Below, one piece after another: positions 37,901 to 43,900 of a stretch of 64,000 nt of DNA. The first letter of the stretch is position 1, and each line of letters begins with the position of its first letter. The notes beneath the pieces were generated by a model, which was not told the origin of the DNA, searched no databases, and saw only the letters and a list, made by a program, of their open reading frames with translations. The stretch is from Paramyrothecium sp. XJ0827 (taxonomy: Eukaryota > Ascomycota > Sordariomycetes > Hypocreales > Stachybotryaceae), in contig JAJFPB010000009.1 of the NCBI GenBank assembly GCA_020881915.1, positions 1,550,001 through 1,614,000 on the forward strand, in the 5' to 3' direction. The position numbers and the translations under genes were made by a program.

Positions 37901-40900
37901 GGTCTGTCTGCTCTGCATCGAGTCCGGAGAGATACCGGATGAAGTTGGCGTACGACGGTCCACTGACCTGACCAGAGGCAGGCAGTTTCTCGTAGCATTC
38001 TTTGACCTTGTCAAGAACGATGGGCAGACACCAGCCGTCGTACAGGGCGTGGTGGATTGTCCAGACAAAGTAAACAGCACCGCTACCTTCACCAACAATA
38101 GTATAGTTGATCAGCTTCCCACCGTTGTGTGGTGGAAGGGAGCGATCAGCCTCATCGAGGTCGGCCAGGCTTGAGACTGAGGACCAGGCGATAGGCTCAT
38201 TGAGCACAATTTGCAAGAAACCAGCGTCCTCCAGGTGAGCAATTCTGGTCCTCAAGATTGGCTCAGCCTCCGCCACGATGTTCCACGCTTGTTTCAATTT
38301 GCCCGTGTCCACATTTTCTGGCAGGCGATATACAAGCCGGGCCACATAGGCACCAGGTTCCTTGATAGAGAGCGCCATCAGTCCTTCCTGGAACGTGGTA
38401 CAGGGGTAGACGTCCTGAATGAGCTCGGGACTAACTCGAGCATGTGCGGCTAAGTTTCGCTTGAGAGTATCCAAGTCCTGACCCTTTGGTAGTAGCGAGT
38501 ATGGCTGGGCAGCAGCGGATGATGTATTGGACATAGGCAGTGCCGACTGAGCCATGTCCAGAAGGGAAGCCTTCTGGAAGATGCTGGCCACTGTCAGGTT
38601 GATGTCTGCAGTTCTTGCGAGAGTCACCAGGCGCATGGCACTGATGGAGTCTCCACCCAGCTTGAAGAAGTTGTCCTCGACACCAATTGAGGCGCTTTCA
38701 AGGTTCAAGACTGACGCCCACATCTCTACGAGCGTCTTCTCAGTCTCGGTCGACGGTGCTCTGCCACTCTTTGTGGCAAGTTTATACGAGACAAGCTGCG
38801 TTGGTGGGACTGATTGGCCTTGAAGCCTCAAACCTCGCCTGTTCAGTTTGCCTGACGAAGTGAGCGGCATTTTGGAGAGGGGCAGCCAGATTGTCGGAAT
38901 CATGTAGGCAGGGATCTTTGTAGACAGAAGCACTTCGAGACTCTTGGCTCGCTCCATGAAGGACTCGTACATTGGCAGGATGTTGCTCTCGTCGCTGCTT
39001 GCAGGGACAGAACCGTCCGACTCGACACAGATAAAGCAAGCAAGATACTTCTTGCCGTTGCTCACAACGAGCTCCACTGCCGAGGCTGCGCCTTCTGGTA
39101 GGTTCACTTCAATGTGATGCTCAATTTCTCCAAGTTCAATTCGCTGTCCGTTGAGTTTCACTTGAGTGTCCTTGCGGCCAAGGTACATCAAAGTACCATC
39201 TGAATCGTACCGTACCAGGTCACCTGTCTTGTAGAGTCTACGGCCTTGCTCACCAGTGCTGAGCATGTCGTTCATCCATGCCGGTGGCTGAATGAAGGAC
39301 TGTTCCGTCTTCTCAGGGAGGTTCAGGTATCCTCGCGACACAATAGGGCCGTCGATGAGCAGCTCGCCAGCGCATCCAATTGGAAGCAGGCTGTTGTGAT
39401 CATTGGGGTCAACAACCCAAGTGACACTACCAATGGCACGGCCAATGTTGGTGGCTTTGCCTGGCTTGTCGATCTCCCCAGAGTAAGTGGAGTTGACCGA
39501 GCACTCTGAGGGTCCGTAACAGCACTTAAGAGCCACGAATTCACGCCAAATATCGACGCATTTTACTGTCACGGCCTCTCCACCGAGTGCCAGTGTCTTC
39601 AAAGTCGGCACTTCCTTGGGTTGAAGGAACGTTGCAACAGTTGGTGTAATGTCAGCAAACGTAACTTGAAGCCTGTTGATGGCGCCGGCCAGATCGTTCA
39701 ATCTCTCGTGATCGGAAGGCACGCAGACGCATCCACCGCGCATCAAGGTGGTGAACATCTCAGCCAAACTGTTGTCGAAAGTGTAGGAAGCGAATTGCAG
39801 CACCCTGGAGTCTTCCTCGTAGCCAAGGAGGCGACCAGAGTACTCGGCATTGGTGGAAATGCCTCTATGCTCAAGAACAACTCCCTTGGGCCGGCCGGTG
39901 CTACCAGACGTGTAGATTACGAAGCAGGCATTTCGAGGAGTGACTTGGGGGAGAATGGAGTCCTCAGAGATAGAGATGCGTTCCAAAAGACCAGCGTCGA
40001 CAGCCACGGCTTGTTGTACGAGGCCGCTGAATCTGTCAACTAGCTGTGGGGATACGAGGGCAATTGGTGCACTTGTGTCATCGGCACGAAGCTTCAGCGC
40101 AGCATCTGGATGCGTTGGGTCAAGCGGCACACATGCTCCGCCAGCCTTGAGGATGGCCACCATTGCAATCATTGTGAGGGCGGACTTCTCAAAGCAAACC
40201 AGCACAAATGTTTCCAGCCCGACTCCAAGCGACTTGATGTGGTGCGCGAGCTTTGTGGAAGCGATGTCGAGCTCCTCATAGGTAAAGTTCAAGTCCCAGG
40301 ATGCGATTGCTGGAGCCTCAGGGCGGCGAATTGCCTGCTGTTGGATAGTCTCATGGATGCAGGTCTCGATAGCGTCAGGCATACGTCCATTCCATTGCAG
40401 AAGCTGCTGCCGGTTGACATCACTCAGATGCTCAAGTTCAGCAACTGGCCGGTCGCAGTTGTGGAGGATGTTGCTGAGCGCCTTGGTAAAGGTGCTCGCT
40501 ACGTTTGTCGCTTGACCGTCGGACAGCGTATCCGTCCAGTACATCAGGTCAATGGCCATGTCCTTCTCACCTGCCTCGATATTGATGGAGACATTGTACT
40601 CGTCTGGGTCATACGTTGGACGGCACTCCTCAAAGGCAATCTCTGGTTCAGTCTGTGCAGGGGGTGGGAGCTTCCTGTAGGACAGCGCCGTGTTGAACAA
40701 GGCGGTATTCGACAGCTGCAACGCGTGCTGTACTTCTGCCAGAGGAATATGGCGGTAAGCCAAACTGTCCAGGTAGTCTTTCTGGACAGATGACATGATG
40801 TCTCCCATGGTGGTGGAGTTGGAGACATTGACACGGCAAGCAACCATGTTAATGACCGGTCCAACAACATCCCGAACACCATCAATAGGTGCGTCGCGCG

Positions 40901-43900
40901 CCGACGTGAGGTAACCAAAGCAGACCTCCTCTGATGCAGTATACATGCGAAGAGTAGAAGCCCAAGCCGTATAAATGGCATTGACAATGGTCACACCACG
41001 GTCGTCACACAATTTCTGCAACTCGGTCAGCTCGTCAAACTTGACTCTTACGTACCTGAGCTCCTTGTTCTCCACCACAATGCCGTCGTCAAGAACGGGG
41101 AAATGGCAAGGCTCGACGCCTGACAGATACGTGCTCCAGTAGTCGATGCCTGGCTGAATGGGCTGTTCTTGCAAGTACTTGATGTAATTGCGGTACAGCG
41201 GGCCCGCACTCGACTTGAGGATACCCTCATAAGCCGAGGCCAAGTCTCGGAAAACAATAGACATAGACGTGCCGTCCATGATGACGTGGCTGATATCCAG
41301 CCTGCAGAACACCTTGCCACTCTTCGATTTGCAGATCGCAAAGTGATGCAAGAGCTGTGCATTGTCTTGCTGGTGCATAGGCGATGAGCTCAAGGCAGCC
41401 ATGGCCTCTTCATCGGTATCCCTATCCAATTGTGCAAGGGGGATATTGACATGCTTCAGAACAACCTGGTCGTAAAGCGAATCCTGCTGGCTAACACTCT
41501 CAATGAAGATGGTTCGCAGGATGGGATGGAACTCGACCATGCGCCTCCAAGCCTCGGCCAATCTTTCGGTGTCGACAGGCTGGTTATCTCTGCTCTTGAC
41601 CTCATGGAGAGTATATGCAGCATAGAAAGCTCGGTTCTTGGCAGTACTGACCAAGAGTCCCGACTGCATTGGGGAGCAAGGGTAAGCGTCTTCCACAAGA
41701 TCAACTTCTGTGACTCCGGCTTGGGGAAGCTTGTCGGACAGCATCATGTGCAGGCGATCATACGTCAGCGAAAGAAGGGGGAAGTCGCTGAGTGTTGGCT
41801 CGGGTGCCTTTGTGCTGAGCTCCTCTATCATGGCCCCGAGGCTTTGCTCGCAAGAAGAGATCCATTGACGGATCTTCTCCTGGTGCTTCATGTTTTGGTT
41901 GAACACAAATGAGAAGCGCAATTGGCCTTTCAGGATCACGGCGGAGACTTCGAAGAACGAAATGCAGGTCGTGAGTGGGCCGATGTCAGCGCCTTCCACT
42001 GCCCCCTTGACCTCACCGGCGATGTCGCCGACAGGCGTGAACAGCGCACCCTTTCGCTCCAGCTGCTGGTACTGGCCCAGGTAGTTGAAGGTGATCTCAA
42101 GAGGCCAGTGGCGCTCAAAAGCCTCCTGGCCTTGCTGTGTTAGCCAGCGGCTAGCAAAGTACGGTCGGCCTTTGCCAGGGACCTTTCTGCGTGCATCCTT
42201 GACCAGCTTCACGGTCTCGGTTAAGCTAGGCTGAGCGGTTGAGCCGGCAAACACAGGGTAAATAGTTGTGAACCAACCAACTACGTTGGAGAGGTCAATT
42301 GAGGAATCCCATGGTTCTCTGCCGTGGCCCTCTGCGAATACTGGGGGAACTGGGCGGTCGTTGAATGTCTGGCCGAAGGAGTAGATCATGGCCGCAAGCA
42401 ACACATCAGGGATCTCGGTGCGCAAAGACTCGTGGCATTTTGACAGGAGCAGAGAAGTCAGCGAGGGTCCAACTTCAAAGTTCTCGCGGGCCATTTGGCC
42501 GTAAATGTTGGGCGTCGTCTCCATTCCCCAGTACTCTGCATTGCCATCGGGTATCCCTTCGACGGGAAGAGCCTGCTCAGGCGTCAAAGCCTGGCAGTGA
42601 TCCTGCTGCATCTTGGACCAGGTCTGGAAGGGCAACGGGCTCTCAGCTGTCGCGGCTTCTTCGGGCCGCGTCAGCAACTCCTCCAGATCTTGAAGAATGA
42701 CTCGCCACGAGACGAGATCAATGACCAGGTGGTGAGCGACAACGAACAACAATTGCTCTTCACCGTTCTGGTCAATGAGATCAGCGGCAAACAGTGGTCC
42801 GTTGACAGCGTTCAGACATGTCTGGCTACCGGTATTGGAGGAATCAACCTCGGCGCTTGAGGTAACCTTGACAGCTCTCAGTCGGTAGGAGCTGGCCACC
42901 TCATTGGTAATGCGCTGCTGCCAGACACCTTCAGCGTTCTGGCTAAACCTAGCACGCAGCATTGAGTGTCGCTGAATGACAGTCTCAATAGCGGCCCGCA
43001 TATCTGATGGTAAGATGCGACGGCTCGTGCGAAGGAGGAAGCTCTGGTTGTAGTGGCCCTGAGAGTGATTGGCTCTAGAGAAGTAAAGCTTCTGGATAGG
43101 CGAGAGCTCAAAGGGCTGTTCTAGGATCTCCTTGTGAAACAGCGGGGTCTCGATAGGCTTCACATGGGATGCGAGCTCAGTGATCGACTTGCATCCAATG
43201 ATGTGGCGCACCGTCAAGCCAAGGCCGCGCTTCCTGCACTCGCTCATGACCTGCATGGCGGAGATGGAATCGCCTCCCACGCTGAGAAAGGACTGGCGAA
43301 GGCCAAGCTGCTCTGAGTTGAGGTTCAGAACGTGGCTCCAGACTTTGCGGAGTTCTAGCTCCGTCTCGCTGGCAAAGGTCAGGTCTTCGGAGGATCCCGT
43401 CGCGGTGACTGGGTTGAGGCGGCGGTATAGCTCCTCGCTCATGTCGTCCACCCATTTCGCGGTCTGCTTGCGATCAAGCTTTCCGGACTGTAGACGGGGG
43501 ATGAACTCAACAGCAAGCCACATTGAAGGGACCATGTAGGGTGGCAGTCTTTCAGTCAAGAATTGCTTGACTTCTGCGACCTTTGCAATAGCTGTTTCCT
43601 CGAGCTCGCCCTCGATGAGCTTATATGGCTCACCGTTTGGCACAAGGTCTTGGTTCAGAGGGTCGCAGAGCTGGATCATGGTCAAAAGCCTGCCCTTACA
43701 GAAGCCCTCCTTGGGAAGGATGACCATACCATGCTTGATACTTGGGCTGACATTGAGGTGATGCTCAATCTCGCCGAGTTCAATACGCTGGCCGTGGAAC
43801 TTGATCTGCGTGTCCTTGCGACCAGCAATATGGAAACTGCCGTCGTGATTGTACTTGACGAGATCTCCCGTCTTATACATCCGCCTGGGCGGCCCGTCTG

